A stretch of 64,000 nucleotides of DNA from Mycobacterium lepromatosis (lineage in GTDB: Bacteria; Actinomycetota; Actinomycetes; Mycobacteriales; Mycobacteriaceae). Shown here in pieces: positions 21,018-32,549 of this stretch. The notes beneath the pieces are model-generated. The model saw nothing but the letters and a program-made list of their open reading frames with translations, did no database searches and had not been told where the DNA came from. The DNA lies in assembly GCF_000975265.2 (NCBI RefSeq), contig NZ_CP083405.1:2418001-2482000 (forward strand). Reading direction: 5' to 3'. The translations under genes and the position numbers were made by a program. Positions within the stretch are counted from its first letter, which is position 1, and each line of letters opens with the position of its first letter.

Positions 21018-22172
21018 ATGAAGGCGTTTTCAGTGAGATTGCCCTCCCAGGAGTGGGGTATTGGACGGTGCTCAACGAAGACCTGACGATGAGGCCTAGG
21101 TTAACGCCTTCCTGCGCCACGGCCGATTTGGTCGTGACGGTTCGGAGCTGACCACGCGGTCGTATACCCGGGTGCGATCGCATTGTTCCTGCGCTGGTGT
21201 GCCCGTACCGGCCGAAACTGACATGGGGACACTGGGGTTGTTAATCACCTGGCTGCGGCAGGGTGGGACCGCAAGCCAGCGCCGAGATCGTGGTGGGTGG
21301 ACACGTATTGGCTATTCCGGGCGTCTAGCTGGTGCGCAGGACACGGCGGATCAACGGTGTGCTGACCGCCAGGGCGGGGGTTCGTCTCGCCCACGCGGTG
21401 ACATCCGGGCAAGCGTCTGGCGAGTTGATGCCACTGATCTACGAGCTGATTGACAAGTATGATCTGCCTGCACAAGCCCTCGGTGAGCAATATCGAGTGA
21501 CCTGGCGGATGCAGGCATGGCATCGGTTGCACGAGCCAGAGGCGGCGGTGGACCGCGCCAGTGACGCAGAGATCGTGACACTTTTGCGGGCCTGCGAGTC
21601 AGCGCAGGATCAGCTAATCGTGTTGTTGATGGCCAGGTCCGTTCTGCGGCGAAGCGAGTTGTATAGCCTGCAGCGCTCCGGATGTCCATCTGCTGACCGA
21701 CTCAAAGCTGCTGAGCTGTGAGATGCTACGAACATACCTGCACATGGCGGATCGTCAGAATCCGAACGGGGCGTGAGCCAAGTCTCGTCGCTACCGGTTG
21801 GTACTGCTAGATTTTCTACTGGTAAAGGTGTTCGGCGTCTATAATTTCGAGTGGTCTGCAATGCTATGGACGGGCAAGTCGGAATTCTTGTTGGTCAACC
21901 TGTTTCGCCAACCAATTGGGGCGATGATACGCCTGGATGCGATTAACAAATTGATCGCCGCCTGCGCGCGTCAGGCAGGGATCGAACGTGTGACGCCGCC
22001 TCGGCTTGCTGCACGAGTTCGACAGAGTACCGTCCTGAACGAGATCGCCGCCCTGCGAGGGGCACGCGTCGATGAGTTCGCGCAAGTCTATCTGCATCCC
22101 GACCCCAGCCGATTACGAAAAGTAGTCGAGCTGGTCCACAGTCCGCGCGAATCGTCCTGGATAGACTGGTAA
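21018..22172 (+). pseudogene. tyrosine recombinase, TnpA-like (first gene)
   Basis: Starts ATG 21018 (MKAFSVRLPS) 7 bases after AGGAG. After early frameshifts, the frame 21332-21721 reads HAVTSGQASGELMPLIYELI and then LIVLLMARSVLRRSEL, the box I region with its catalytic arginine (L-R-x-x-E-L). The next frame, 21798-22172, reads EFLLVNLFRQPIGAMIRLDA then DEFAQVYLHPDPSRLRK, the box II end with the catalytic Tyr. The HxLRH motif, however, has decayed to PPRLAAR. A catalytic Arg-His pair is therefore lost in addition to frameshifts. Confidence 0.75.
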
Positions 22173-22223
22173 ACGCCGCACAAGCCAGCTAGATAGGCTG
22201 CGAGCGGAACCGACGCAACACAT

Positions 22224-24510
22224 GTGTTAGCCAGCGAGCGCGTCGACCGGCACGCCACGATAATTGCACCTGCCTTTCTTGGCGAGGCCGAGCTGGACCC
22301 ACGACGACGTGTGCTGTCGTTCGCACCCAGGCACCCGCTGCTGGGCCGGCCTATGTGTAGGATTGCGGACTGTGCGACGACCGCACGGGTGGCGTCGAGG
22401 ATCTGCGTCTCGTGTAAGCGTCAACTCACCAAACACGAGTTGGGTAAGCACAAGATCGTTGCATTGCCATCCTGGAGTCGCCAAGGGTCGGTCCGCGGAC
22501 CCGACCCCTGCATCGTTGAGGACTGCGCACAGGAATGGAGCTTGACGCGGTCGGTCCTGTGTTCGGCCCATGCCGAGCAGCGACCGTACTTTTCCGGGTG
22601 TAGCCGTCGGGCAGTTCTTCACCCATCGTCAGGCGAAACAGCTGAGCCGCTGGCTTTGTGCGCTGTCTCCGCGTGCACCAGCCAAAACCGCCATCACAGC
22701 GGTCTCTACTGCGAGGCGCACCAGCAACGGCTGCGCACCTACCGGACACACGATCAGGACTTGTACGAAAAATTTTGGCGAGCAACAGAACCAGAAATCT
22801 GTCTGGGTGTGAAATCAGCCTGCGCAACCTAGCGCCACTGGCAGTCACGGAATTGCTGGAGGCCCGCCACAACGGGCAGGATCAACGCGGTGAAAACCAA
22901 TGATGCCGTGCTGCAGGTGCTATAACAACAATATCCACCACAGCCAGGTGAACTCGATGACCGACTACATCCCCAGTAAGAGACTGTAATCTGGAATGCA
23001 TTGGGCTGGCTAACTGTATGATCTGTTACTCCTTCCGAACGCGAGAGATTCAGGAAATCGAAGTAAGCCAAGACAAATGGAACCTGACAATATGCGGGAA
23101 CAACAGCACGGTGTCGTTTACGGTCATCAGTCAGCACTGGCCACAGGAGTCGATCAAACTGTGGACCGCCAACGATCTGCCGAAGCGACGGTTCTGGCCT
23201 GGAAGGCGCACCATCCACTGCCCTGGCGGTGTGCCACCACGTCAGTTGCCTGACAAGGCTATCGGAGTCGCTGCGGATGCGTAAAGACCGCGGAACACAC
23301 CCGGCGGTGTTGGGGCAAGCCGATATGGAAGCGTTCTTACACCGGCTGGCCTACCTGGAATCGGCTGAGCCGATTTAACAGCGACACCTGGAAGTCCGCA
23401 CCGTGCTCACCCGCATCCGCACCATGGGATTGAACCGTCGCGTCCGGGCGCGCCACCGGTACGGGTCAGAACTGCACAATCACCACCGCCGGCGAACCGA
23501 GACCGTCACCAGAAATCATGTATCAGCTCTGCAAACACCTAAATCAGCTCACCTTGCCGGAGATGCGTACCGCCATGGGACTGGCCATTGACACCGGATG
23601 ATGCCTGAAGAGATCTGCTAACTGGACTACGACTGACTGAACCGAGCCGACGACGGACTTCTCGTACTGATCCACAACAGCCACAAGGCCCACCGGCCCA
23701 CACGTCGCCTTCCCATCAATCAACAAGCAAAGCGCCGCCGCGATTCTCGCCCAGCAGAATCGGGTACGGACTGTCTACCCTAAAATCGTAATCGGCAAAA
23801 TCAAACTACTGCCCGCCAAGCGGCGAAACCCCGGCGGGCACCGCACGATTACCTCCTTCAGCTTGACGTTCGCCCACCGAATAGATCGACCAAATACCAT
23901 TGCTACACAACGTTGCCCGCATCAAATATGACCGAGTCAAAATATTACTCTCCGCCTACCGACACAGCGACACCCAACGCCACGCCGAAGCCGGCGTGTT
24001 CGTCGAAGTACTGGGCAAACCGATGTCGCATCGCAAACTTGACACCGTCAAGTCGCGGACCGTGTCACCGCAATGTAGTTCGACCGACACGGCAACCGCA
24101 TATGGCGCCACGTCTAAGCCTGGTTGGATTCCTAGCACGCCCACCACGCCGTCGGCAAAGCAGCCTTCCCATGCAACGTCTGCACCGAATCGTCCAACGT
24201 TAAGGACGGAGGGGGTGCTTGCCCATTCCGGTTCCGCTGCGCCGGTTGCGACCACTTCCGCGCCGACGTCTCCTACCTGCCCGAGCTACACGCCTACTTC
24301 GATGATCTGCTGCGCAGCCACGCACTCCTGTTCGCCACCACCGACCTCGATGACTGGGCACATACCGATGCGGTGCCCATCAGACGAAGAGGTCCGCCGC
24401 GTCCGCCGTCTGATCGACCAGGTCCGAAAAGAGTTTAGCTAGCTCGAACGCGAACAACGACAACAACTTCAACAAACCATCACCGTCGTGCACCGCCAAC
24501 ACAGCATTAT
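22224..24510 (+). pseudogene. tyrosine recombinase with Cys-rich N-terminal zone, TnpB-like (second gene)
   Basis: The 5' part (22224-22832, open) has repeated cysteine pairs: CRIADC, CVSC, CIVEDC, CSAH, CAVSAC and CEAH, suggesting zinc ribbons. Later frames read SMTDYIPSKRL-like DDYIPSKRL near 22960, EAFLHRLAYLESAEPI near 23330, and SHKAHRPTRRLPINQQSAAA near 23680-23740. Box II reads SAYRHSDTQRHAEAGV near 23955 with MSHRKLDT near 24025. The C-terminus has GACPFRFRCAGCDHFRADVS near 24215-24270. Box I near 23585 is hit by stops. This pattern fits large actinobacterial site-specific integrases. At least six frame changes. Confidence 0.72.
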
Positions 24511-24566
24511 GCGTGGCAGACCCTTTACCCGCAGACCATTTCCAACCTGCATTAGGAAAGAACCAC

Positions 24567-25109
24567 ATGACCATCAACACCACCCCCTACCATCAACTCG
24601 ATGATCGACGGACGTCGTACCTACTCCCCAGAAGCCGCCAACATGTCTTAGCCGTGCTTGACAACGCCGTCAAAGACGGCACAGAACCCGGTCGTCACCA
24701 GCATCGCTCGACGTGCCGGGGTCGACCGAACATTCCTCTACCGCCACGACGACCTGCTCTAACGAATTCACTTCGCAGAAAACCAGCCAACTACCAAACC
24801 CGACATCAGCCCCGGAGCTACCCGCTCCTAACTGCAAACCGACCTGCTCGCCACGTGGCAACGCTGCAAACGCATGGCCGCACGCATCCAACAACGCAAG
24901 ACCCACGCCTATCTGAACTGCTCGGTGAACACGACTGGCGATCAACCGGACTGGGCGCATCCATCGATATCAACGAACTGCAGCAACACATCGTCACTCT
25001 CGAACAACAAATAGTCGAGCTACGGCGCAACTCAAAGAACGCGACCCAGACCTCGCCACCAACCGCGAACTCAATGGCCCAGCTCAACGTCTCCAAGGCG
25101 ACCGACTGA
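24567..25109 (+). pseudogene. small helix-turn-helix/coiled-coil protein, TnpC-like (third gene)
   Basis: Starts ATG 24567 (MTINTTP) with AGGAAAG upstream. Frames then give MIDGRRTYS, and SIARRAGVDRTFLYRHDDLL near 24700-24760, a TetR-like helix-turn-helix. A charged C-terminal half has HIVTLEQQIVELRRN near 25000, a short coiled coil. This is the layout of the small third protein (TnpC-like, DUF6262-type as I recall it) that accompanies paired integrases. A stop follows the HTH and frames change at least three times. Confidence 0.65.
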
Positions 25110-25649
25110 AAACAGAATGCTTGCACCACACCTGTTGCGCATCATATCCATCAGCAGCCAGCCATGTGAACGGCGGAAACGCAGGGACACTACAGCAGTT
25201 TTATGCCGGACCCTCGAGAAATACCAGCACAGCATCCTCGACTATGTCCCACCTGAGGAATACGAAAACGCTCACTAAGCTCACGTGCAGTCACCCCAAT
25301 AGGCGATGTCTCAAGCAGGAAGTCGGCAATGAACCGATAACAATTCGACTTAACTCAAAAACCGGGCTAGATCACTATAACGGGGTCACCTCAATAGTTC
25401 AGAGCAAACCAGGGACATTGCACTACTTGCCAATCGCAAAACCATCCTCGAACAAGATCAAACGATCAAATCGCTATCTCGCCCGCCACGATGGACGGAT
25501 CCCACCCAACTCAGGATCCGCCTGCTGCCCCTGCCACGAAAGCATTGCCCACCAACGCGGCACACACGGTTATCTTATACGAACGCATCGCCTCGACGTC
25601 CTAGGAACAGAACCTCTCATATTCGCTATCGAATGCCGCGATCACCTCA
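25110..25649. other. decayed stretch downstream of the recombinase element
   Basis: The plus frame 25121-25669 is open for 182 codons but shows no motif. Residue composition (Ser, Thr, His, Asn rich) is unlike the intact proteins of the window. I cannot support it as a gene. The downstream end of the mobile element probably lies here. Confidence 0.35.
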
Positions 25650-25950
25650 TCATTGTCGCTCTAACTTAGAATTCCGCTCCGCCATCAAAATCTCTCGCTG
25701 AGCACAGTTATCGGCAATCTCTCCTGGTGACTTCATTCCATACAATGGTGCTGGATAGCCCCGCGCGATGTCACAGATCTTAAGGGCGGTCTTCCCAGCC
25801 TCCAGCAAGAAGGCATCCAGCCACCATTGAAAATTCTCGGCTGTCTCGGCCATCCATGTCGCCGACTGACCTGACCACTGCTCTTACAGCGCTTGATCCA
25901 TTCCTTCAACGACTCGGATGTGAAAGACATTCGATAAGATATCATAGCCC
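25650..25950 (-). pseudogene. possible PPE-like N-terminal domain remnant
   Basis: The minus strand reads SGQVS in one frame, then MAETAENFQWWLDAFLLEAG and IADNCAQREILMAERN in the next. A helix with FQxWLxxxxxEA followed about 25 residues later by IxxNxxQ and a hydrophobic run resembles the second half of a PPE domain. The match is weaker than for the remnant at 3245-3665: the diagnostic PPE motif and FGQN are not visible. It may be another ESX-exported helical-hairpin protein. Confidence 0.35.
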
Positions 25951-28440
25951 CCTAGAACCAGGGCGCCACATATTTTATTAGAATTAATCTACTTACGGTA
26001 GATTGGCATATAGCAAACTAATAACCAAGGACGTCAAACAGATGACCGGAGTTGATCTTCAATAATAACTTCTGGCAGGCATCTCTTCGTTCCCTTCGGC
26101 CGGGAACGACTTTCCGCACTAGTGTTGATGTTTGCGGTGCCGGTTATCATCTTCAGCTACATCAGTGGACGGTTTGGGTCTTGTGGGTCTCTCGCGTCCT
26201 CATACACCTCGACACTAAGGAGCAAATTAAGGCGCATACAAATCAAGAATCTTCGAGATCTGAGAGATTCTGTGAGTGGCACTGTACCACGTGCTCGTGA
26301 AGGCTGCTCGCCACCAACTTCGACGTACAGTGTCGTTAGTCGGGGGAACTACACCTACGGTTGCCGCATCCTTGATTTCACACATTTCTTCACTGAAGTT
26401 CTTCAAGTCAAAGGCTGATTGATACAACGCCGAGGTGTTTAAGACCACAAAAGTCATGCCGACTTCACTTCTCTCAAGGAAAACCCTGCAATACGCCTTT
26501 TTCTCTAAAACAGCCCCCTCGGGGTGCTGGACTAGCCGCCATTCGGGCAATTCAGTCATTGTGCCGTTAGGCTTTTCCTGCATGCCGTGAATCTAGATCG
26601 TTTTTCCTCATTAGATTCCTGCTAATAGATTACTAGAAGGTGGAAAAGTTTCCGCCCAACGGAGGACACGAGTGAGTCACCACCATCCTGTCCATTTATC
26701 GGCGGAAAGCTGTAAACGTGTTCACCCAAAGTGTTCTCGTAGATAAAGATGGGTGGTCTTCGACTCTGGAAGTGCCAACCTTCGGCACAACCAATACGTC
26801 ACCTGACGTTCCACCATTAGTAAAGACACCGAACTGATCCAACACCCGCGGTCCCAGGACACTCAGGCAAATCACCATATGCTCAGTGACATAGGACCCC
26901 CGCCCAGTTATCACACTCACCCCCGCGGAGGTCTTCCTCTAATCGAGTACAGAAGCATCGAATTGCAATGTTCGATATGACTTTTCGGCTAAACTCGGAG
27001 GTAAGCGCGCGGTCGGCTCCAGCCACGCGAATCCGGCTTTGGCTGCGTAGAGTGCGATTCGGCGGGCTGGGGACTGAAGTTCGAGAATCAGGTGTTAAGC
27101 TCGGCGATGTCGAGCAACTCGTGTGGCAGATTCCATTGGTGGCTGGCGCGCATGCTGCCAGCCACAGTGTAGCAATCTGGTGTTCCCATGAAAATACCGC
27201 GGTAATTGGTAGATGCCACGCTGAGCGTCAGCGACTAATTTCTACCGCAGCTCAAATAATAACAGCGGAACATAACCGGAAACTTAGAAGAAATAGAACT
27301 AGCGGATGATCCGTAATTCGTCATAGCTGGAGCCCTTGTCGTGGGCGGGCTCGTATTACTCTAGGCCAGCACCCGATGCCCCCGGACACCAGATGATAGG
27401 CGCGGCACTGCCCATACCACCCAAGCCTGGCTGCATACACCGCCACAACGGCGCCTCCTTCACCGGCGAAGTACGCATTGAACCGGGCCCCCTTGCAATC
27501 GGGATCGCCGTTGTACTTGTGATCGCCGCAAACGATACCACTCCAAGCATAGTGTGGTGTGCCGGGCTACATCTGTAGCTACGACACTAGACACGCAAGA
27601 CAACGTTCACTAAATCACTAAAATTGAACCACTCGACGCATACATCGCCGAAATAGCTATGGGTTAGAATATCACCTTCTAATATGCAAGTCGGGCATCG
27701 AAATTGAGAAGGTCCGGTACCTGATCCCCGCACCGGCCGGAAGCACACCGCTCAAGTCAAAAAAGATCCGATGCGCATCCCAGGAGAGAGCATGCTCAAT
27801 CGCAGCAGCGGACCTGCCGGCTCGCTCAGCACCACAGCAATCACCAGATTTATCCTGACGGCCGTACCGATAAGCTACGCGGCAGCTTACACTCACCCGT
27901 CACCGAGGTGAGGTTGGTCGACGCGACTAGAAACCATGCGCGACGCGAATGCAATATGCTCCACCGATCCAGCACGCGATAGCCAGGATCAAACCACCGC
28001 TGGGTAGCGGATCATCGATGACTATATCGCGAAGCAAAAGGGGTGCGCGCCGAAGATACCATCCAAACTCCGGTCTGTGACCTAGGATCCGCCCGGCTTT
28101 ACGCCAAACGTCGGGGGATCGGCGTCGTGAATGACGCCAATCAACAACTGGGCTACCACTTCCGCCCCAGCTGAATAACTGGCCGCTGGCATATCGAATA
28201 CCTGTATTGCCGACGACCCATTATGCCAACACCAGCTTTGCTAACTGTGACAGATTCGTGTTGCATACCTGACGACTACGCTCGGCAGTGGAGCAAGAAG
28301 AGATGGTGCGCCCGGGGTTCACCCATCTCGTTGGTGATTTTCGAATTTCGTCAAGTTAAAGGCTGATCCCAACATTATCCAGAGCGGTCCTGGCAGAATC
28401 AGTCTCGTTGTTGGCCCGGACGTTAACCTTTATTAGTTTT
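25951..28440. other. long decayed stretch with unrecognised minus-strand pieces
   Basis: Minus-strand frames 26227-26583 (AYCRVFLERSEVGMTFVVLN, SAFDLKNFSEEMCEIKDAAT) and 26696-26920 (SVITGRGSYVTEHMVICLSV, GTSGDVLVVPKVGTSRVEDH) read like parts of one exported or lipoprotein-type gene. No family is assigned. Between 26950 and 28440 no frame is convincing. By gene order this should be the remains of genes near Mtb Rv3482c. Confidence 0.35.
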
Positions 28441-28454
28441 TCGGTATTGATTTG

Positions 28455-28985
28455 TCGGCCACTTTGGATGGCCACAATCAACAAGTCACCGGCGCCCTGC
28501 TGCGAGCCCAGCTTGATGAATTTCGTGCCATTACTGTAGTACAGTCCCGCAGTCTCAGAATCAATGTTCAGCCACAGTGGCCAGGGGGAATCAAACCGCC
28601 AGCCACAACACTTTGCCTCGGCGGATGCGTGACATCGACCTAGGACACCACATATATAGTTTTTAGTAATGGCGGCGGCGTTGACCCAAACTGCACTTCG
28701 CAGACTAGTTTGCTCGGTAGCCGTGACCAGTCAGTTCGCGACGACTTCATACAGACCTGGAAACCCAAAACGATCAACATCAGTAACAAGGCGATCGGAA
28801 TGACCAATCGCACCCGGGCGGTGTCCTGTCCCACACCCACCAGACAACGTGCACCACGGCCGGCGACGGTGGTACTGAAGCTAACTAGCAAACACGAGTT
28901 GATGTCGATCCAGTTTAGACACCTAACTCTTGTTGCGGTCAGGTCCAAGGCCGAACGTTACGAGGTTTTCTTCAAAGTGTACTAG
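28455..28985 (-). pseudogene. possible membrane-anchored protein remnant upstream of cpsA
   Basis: The minus strand has a basic segment followed by a hydrophobic stretch VRLVIPIALLLMLIVLGFQV (near 28770-28830), a good single membrane segment. In another frame, LYYSNGTKFIKLGSQQGAGD and INTEKLIKVNVRANNETDSA follow. It would be divergent from cpsA, as Rv3483c is in Mtb. The plus strand is also open here in two blocks (28452-28643, 28710-28985), so strand assignment is uncertain. Stops and a frameshift break either reading. Confidence 0.4.
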
Positions 28986-29180
28986 TAACGGGCAAATGCG
29001 GACAGGAACTTCGCCGCATCCGGGTAGGTGATCCTACCCACATCTAGACCTTCCCGAGGCCCATTCGATTGGGGGCTTCACAGCAGGCTACCGCATACTT
29101 GACGCCATGCTGTCTGCGACATCACCGCAAACCGTTTATGCGGTGCTAAGTGGTGCGCTAGTAATGGGTCGAGGTTTCTG

Positions 29181-30731
29181 ATGGCGCGTTCCCGCAAGCC
29201 TCGGCACCGGCATCGCGCCATCCATAAGCCGTCGCGAATCCGCATAGCGCTGACTCGGGGCTTCATGACGCTCACATCACTCGTCACAGTGCTGCTGACC
29301 GGAGCCGGCTATTGGGTAGCCCACCGTGCGCTAGGAGACATCACTGTTTCACAAGCCCTCACCGCGGACGATCCACGATCCACCGATAACAACATAAATA
29401 TCTTGCTCATCGGCTTAGACTCACGCAAAGACCAGCAGGGTAATGATCTGCCTTGGTCGATTCTGAAGCAGCTGCACGCTGGCGACTCCAACGACGGGGG
29501 CTATAACACCAACACACTGATATTGGTGCACGTCAGTGCCGACAACAAGGCAGTCGCCTTTTCGATCCCCCGCGATGATTGGGTGCCCTTCAGCGGCGTC
29601 CCCGGATACCACCACATCAAGATCAAAGAGGCCTACGGGCTGACCAAGCAATATGTCACCCAGAAACTCGTCGAACAAGGTGTCAACAATCGGCAAGAGC
29701 TGGAGACACAGGGGCGCGAAGCCGCCCGGGCAGCAACTTTGCGCACAGTGCGAAGCCTGACCGGCGTGTCGATCGACTATTTCGCCGAGGTCAATTTAGC
29801 CGGTTTCTACGATCTGGCCCACACCTTGGGCGGTGTCGAGGTGTGCCTCAATCACGCCGTCTACGACTCATATTCCGGTGCCAACTTCCCGGCCGGGCGA
29901 CAGCGACTGGATGCTTCAGAGGCACTCGCGTTTGTCCGGCAACGTCATGGCCTCGACAATGGGGACCTTGACCGCACCCATCGACAGCAGGCATTCATAT
30001 CCTCCGTCATGCGGGAGCTTGCGGACACCGGGACCTTCACCAACCTAGACAAGCTCAGGAGCCTGATGGCGGTGGTGCGCAAAGATGTCGTGTTGTCGGC
30101 AGGTTGGAACGAAAACTTGATCCAGCGATTGGGAACGCTCGCGAACGGCGTGGGAAAAAACCGTCCCGAATTCCGGACGCTGCCGATAGTACGCTACGAT
30201 AACATCGACGGGCAAGCCGTCAACATCATCGACCCGGTCACGATTAAAGTTGAGGTGGCGTCGATTATCGGCGCCGCTCCACCCACAGCAGCCACGCCCA
30301 GCAAGCCGAATCCGTCTACCGTTATCGACGTGATCAATGTCGGAAGATTGACCGGCCTCGCCAGTGAGGTGTTCCAAGCACTGAAAAAGCACGGCTACAC
30401 TGCGGGTCAGGTCCGCGACCGCAGCTCAGGCGAGCCGACTACCACCTCGATCCAATACGGCGCCGGAGCGGACACTGATGCCCAGAACGTGGCCAACCTA
30501 CTCGGCATCGATGCACCCAATCAAGCAGATCCCAAATTGGCGTCCGGACACATACGAGTGATCGTTGACACCAACTATTCGTTGCCCTCCGACGACAACA
30601 GCACAACGGACGAAACCATCGCTTCCCAGAAGGTCGGAACGTATCCTCCGTACAGCTACGATACCAGCTCTTCCCCTACGCCCGACCAAGGGAAACCCAT
30701 CGACGGCGGCGGCGTTCCCTGCGTCGACTAG
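29181..30731 (+). CDS. cpsA: LytR-CpsA-Psr cell-wall ligase
   Basis: A 516-residue LCP-family phosphotransferase. In mycobacteria these enzymes attach arabinogalactan to peptidoglycan from a lipid-linked precursor at the outer face of the membrane. The N-terminus is basic (RKPRHRHR), with one membrane segment at about 28-46. The LCP domain covers about 70-330, with INILLIGLDSR (72-82), SIPRDDW (128-134) and RQRHGLDNGDLDRTHRQQ carrying the Asp and Arg residues that bind pyrophosphate and Mg. A C-terminal LytR_C domain lies at about 375-460, followed by a Ser/Pro-rich tail. Start ATG 29181 has GAGG nearby. Counterpart of Mtb Rv3484. Everything on either side is decayed. Confidence 0.95.
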   Translation: MARSRKPRHRHRAIHKPSRIRIALTRGFMTLTSLVTVLLTGAGYWVAHRALGDITVSQALTADDPRSTDNNINILLIGLDSRKDQQGNDLPWSILKQLHAGDSNDGGYNTNTLILVHVSADNKAVAFSIPRDDWVPFSGVPGYHHIKIKEAYGLTKQYVTQKLVEQGVNNRQELETQGREAARAATLRTVRSLTGVSIDYFAEVNLAGFYDLAHTLGGVEVCLNHAVYDSYSGANFPAGRQRLDASEALAFVRQRHGLDNGDLDRTHRQQAFISSVMRELADTGTFTNLDKLRSLMAVVRKDVVLSAGWNENLIQRLGTLANGVGKNRPEFRTLPIVRYDNIDGQAVNIIDPVTIKVEVASIIGAAPPTAATPSKPNPSTVIDVINVGRLTGLASEVFQALKKHGYTAGQVRDRSSGEPTTTSIQYGAGADTDAQNVANLLGIDAPNQADPKLASGHIRVIVDTNYSLPSDDNSTTDETIASQKVGTYPPYSYDTSSSPTPDQGKPIDGGGVPCVD

Positions 30732-30785
30732 CGGCGATCGCAAACACGGCGACGCCAGGCGGCTGGGATCGCCACTAAATCAAAC

Positions 30786-31530
30786 TAGACGTACATACCG
30801 TCGTTGATGTGAATTGCAGTGCCGGTGATGAACGTGCCATCCTCAGACACCGGCATGGCGATCGACGCCGGCGACAGCTACAGAATCGACCATACCGATG
30901 CTGCTGGACTCTAGCGTGGTGGACAGTATCAGCATACGCCTGGGAAACAGCGACCAATCAGCACCTTTCGGAAAGTGACCCGAAGCAACGCAGACCCTCC
31001 TTTTCGAGTATTCGAGTGCCAATGAATGGGTAACGGGCTGAATTCCGATTTTGCTCGTCGCGTATGCCTCCACGTACGGGCGCGCACGAGATACCGAAGT
31101 GGAGTTTAAATGTATAATCGCGCTGCGCGAATTCGGCGAGTAGCGTCGGCAGCACTTCGCGGACCACCAAGAAAGTACCGGTCGGGTTGAAGGGATGATT
31201 TGATTCCACTGCTGAGTGCTGATCTAGGGAGTGTGAACGGCACCCAAGATGCCGGCCAGCGTTACTCAATGAATCCAAACCGCGGAACGTTTCGACTGCC
31301 CAGCACACGCCGTCGATGACAGAATCCTCGTCAGCGCCATCTATCTGGGATAGTGGTGAGCTGGTGTCTTATTGCCGCCTCATCGGCACGAGCACGGGTT
31401 TTGATCAGCCCGCCGACGATGTTCCCGGTTCCCTACCACGGTGGCCCCCTTGTCCAGTAGCCGCAACGCGGTGGCTTCACCACGGCTGAACAGCGGTCTG
31501 AGATGCTCAACTCCGCGCACCGGTCACTAG
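30786..31530 (-). pseudogene. short-chain dehydrogenase remnant (Rv3485c-like)
   Basis: The minus strand reads PTGTFLVVREVLPTLLAEFA near 31150-31200 and EAYATSKIGIQPVTHSLALE near 31020-31080 (SDR catalytic Tyr-x-x-x-Lys region with Y still followed by ATSK). The end is DGTFITGTAIHINDGMYV just before 30786, the typical SDR C-terminus. A damaged N-terminal piece has LLDKGATVVG near 31450. Frameshifts and stops occur throughout. It converges on cpsA as Rv3485c does in Mtb. Confidence 0.72.
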
Positions 31531-31608
31531 TATCCGATAACCTCCGAGACACTTCGTATAGCACATCTTTCACCAAGCCTCGGAAGAACCCGGCAGGGTG
31601 GATGACAT
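31531..31608. other. short gap between two divergent pseudogenes
   Basis: Nothing recognised. Confidence 0.3.
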
Positions 31609-32345
31609 AGATAATCAGATTCATCGACCTGGGGGCAGTGGCATGGCTGCCAACCGGTTGAAAGCGGGTCACCAGATCACCGTCTACAACCGTTCACCCG
31701 ACAAAGCGGAATCCCTAGTTCAGTAAAGTGCGACGGCGGCACGTAGCCGAAGCCAACACTGGTACACCTTGCCTTCTCAAATGATCTCCGACTACCGGGC
31801 GTCGAGGATATGGCGTTTGGCCAAGACGGCATTGTGGACTTCGCTAGCCCCTGGAGCCACCCCATCTCGTCTCGTCGAGCACCATCAACGTCGCGCTATC
31901 GAAGCCGCCTGACGGCTGCGCACGCTTAAGCCAGTCAGCAGTATGCCGCTGCACCGGTGTTCAACAGAACCGAAAGCCTCCTCTAAGGGAAACTTCTCGT
32001 CATCGCCACGGACGCTCCGTAGTCTCTAGAGCGGCTGCTCGATAGTATCGACCAGCGGGGAGCAGCGGACCTTCGTGGTATCCGACCAACCGCATGCCTT
32101 CACCTTAGTGAAGTTGAGCAGCAACTTCTCGCTTGCGTCGGCCATTGAGGCAGTCAGCGAAGCCGTCGCACTGGTCGCCACAGCGGAAGTCGACAAGCTG
32201 CAGTTGACTTCCTCGCCTCAACGTTGTTCGCCGCGCCGGCATATCAGACCTACGGCGGGCTAATCTCGCCACAGGAATTCGAGCCGGCCGGATTCGTAGC
32301 GGAACTCAGCCTCAAAGACCGGAGGCCGGTGCGCACAACCACATC
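31609..32345 (+). pseudogene. 3-hydroxyisobutyrate/beta-hydroxyacid dehydrogenase remnant
   Basis: Reads IRFIDLGAVAW then, after a frame change, MAANRLKAGHQITVYNRSPD with KAESLVQ, the NAD-binding start of the family (GFIGLGxMGxxMAxxLLxAGHxVTVYNR). HLVSSSTINVALS near 31860 is the substrate-binding STxS motif. SDQPHAFTLVKLSSNFSLAS near 32080-32130 contains the catalytic Lys helix (xKLxxN). It ends with EFEPAGFVAELSLKD near 32300. Several stops. From memory no such gene lies at this place in Mtb, so position differs. Confidence 0.72.
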
Positions 32346-32549
32346 AGAACTGCAGATGCCGCTCCCCCGTCACCAATCTGCTGCACGGCCACCGGATTAA
32401 CCTGGCGACAGACAACAACAACAAACACCTGGAGTAGTCTGCCGTCACTACTTTAACCGACCACGACGCTGGCACAACATCCACCCTAAACTCACACCAC
32501 CCCACATAGACCGTCGGCACCGAACACGAGTTCCAACATCGCAGAGAAG
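32346..32549. other. short decayed gap
   Basis: Nothing recognised. It lies between converging pseudogenes. Confidence 0.3.

Larger units (their letters stand above)
21018..25109 (+). mobile_element. decayed three-gene tyrosine-recombinase element (Tn554-like organisation)
   Basis: Three consecutive plus-strand pseudogenes have the order of a Tn554-type transposition module. First comes a tyrosine recombinase with its own start and ribosome-binding sequence. Second comes a longer tyrosine recombinase preceded by a cysteine-rich zone. Third comes a small helix-turn-helix/coiled-coil protein. This order matches TnpA-TnpB-TnpC. All three are broken by stops or frameshifts. No terminal inverted repeats are seen, as expected for this class. 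The outer ends are not defined, so the given span covers only the coding module. Confidence 0.65.

Noticed and set aside
25121..25669. Plus-strand open frame of 182 codons after the recombinase module
   Set aside because: No motif, odd composition, no ribosome-binding site; AT-rich decayed DNA easily gives such frames.
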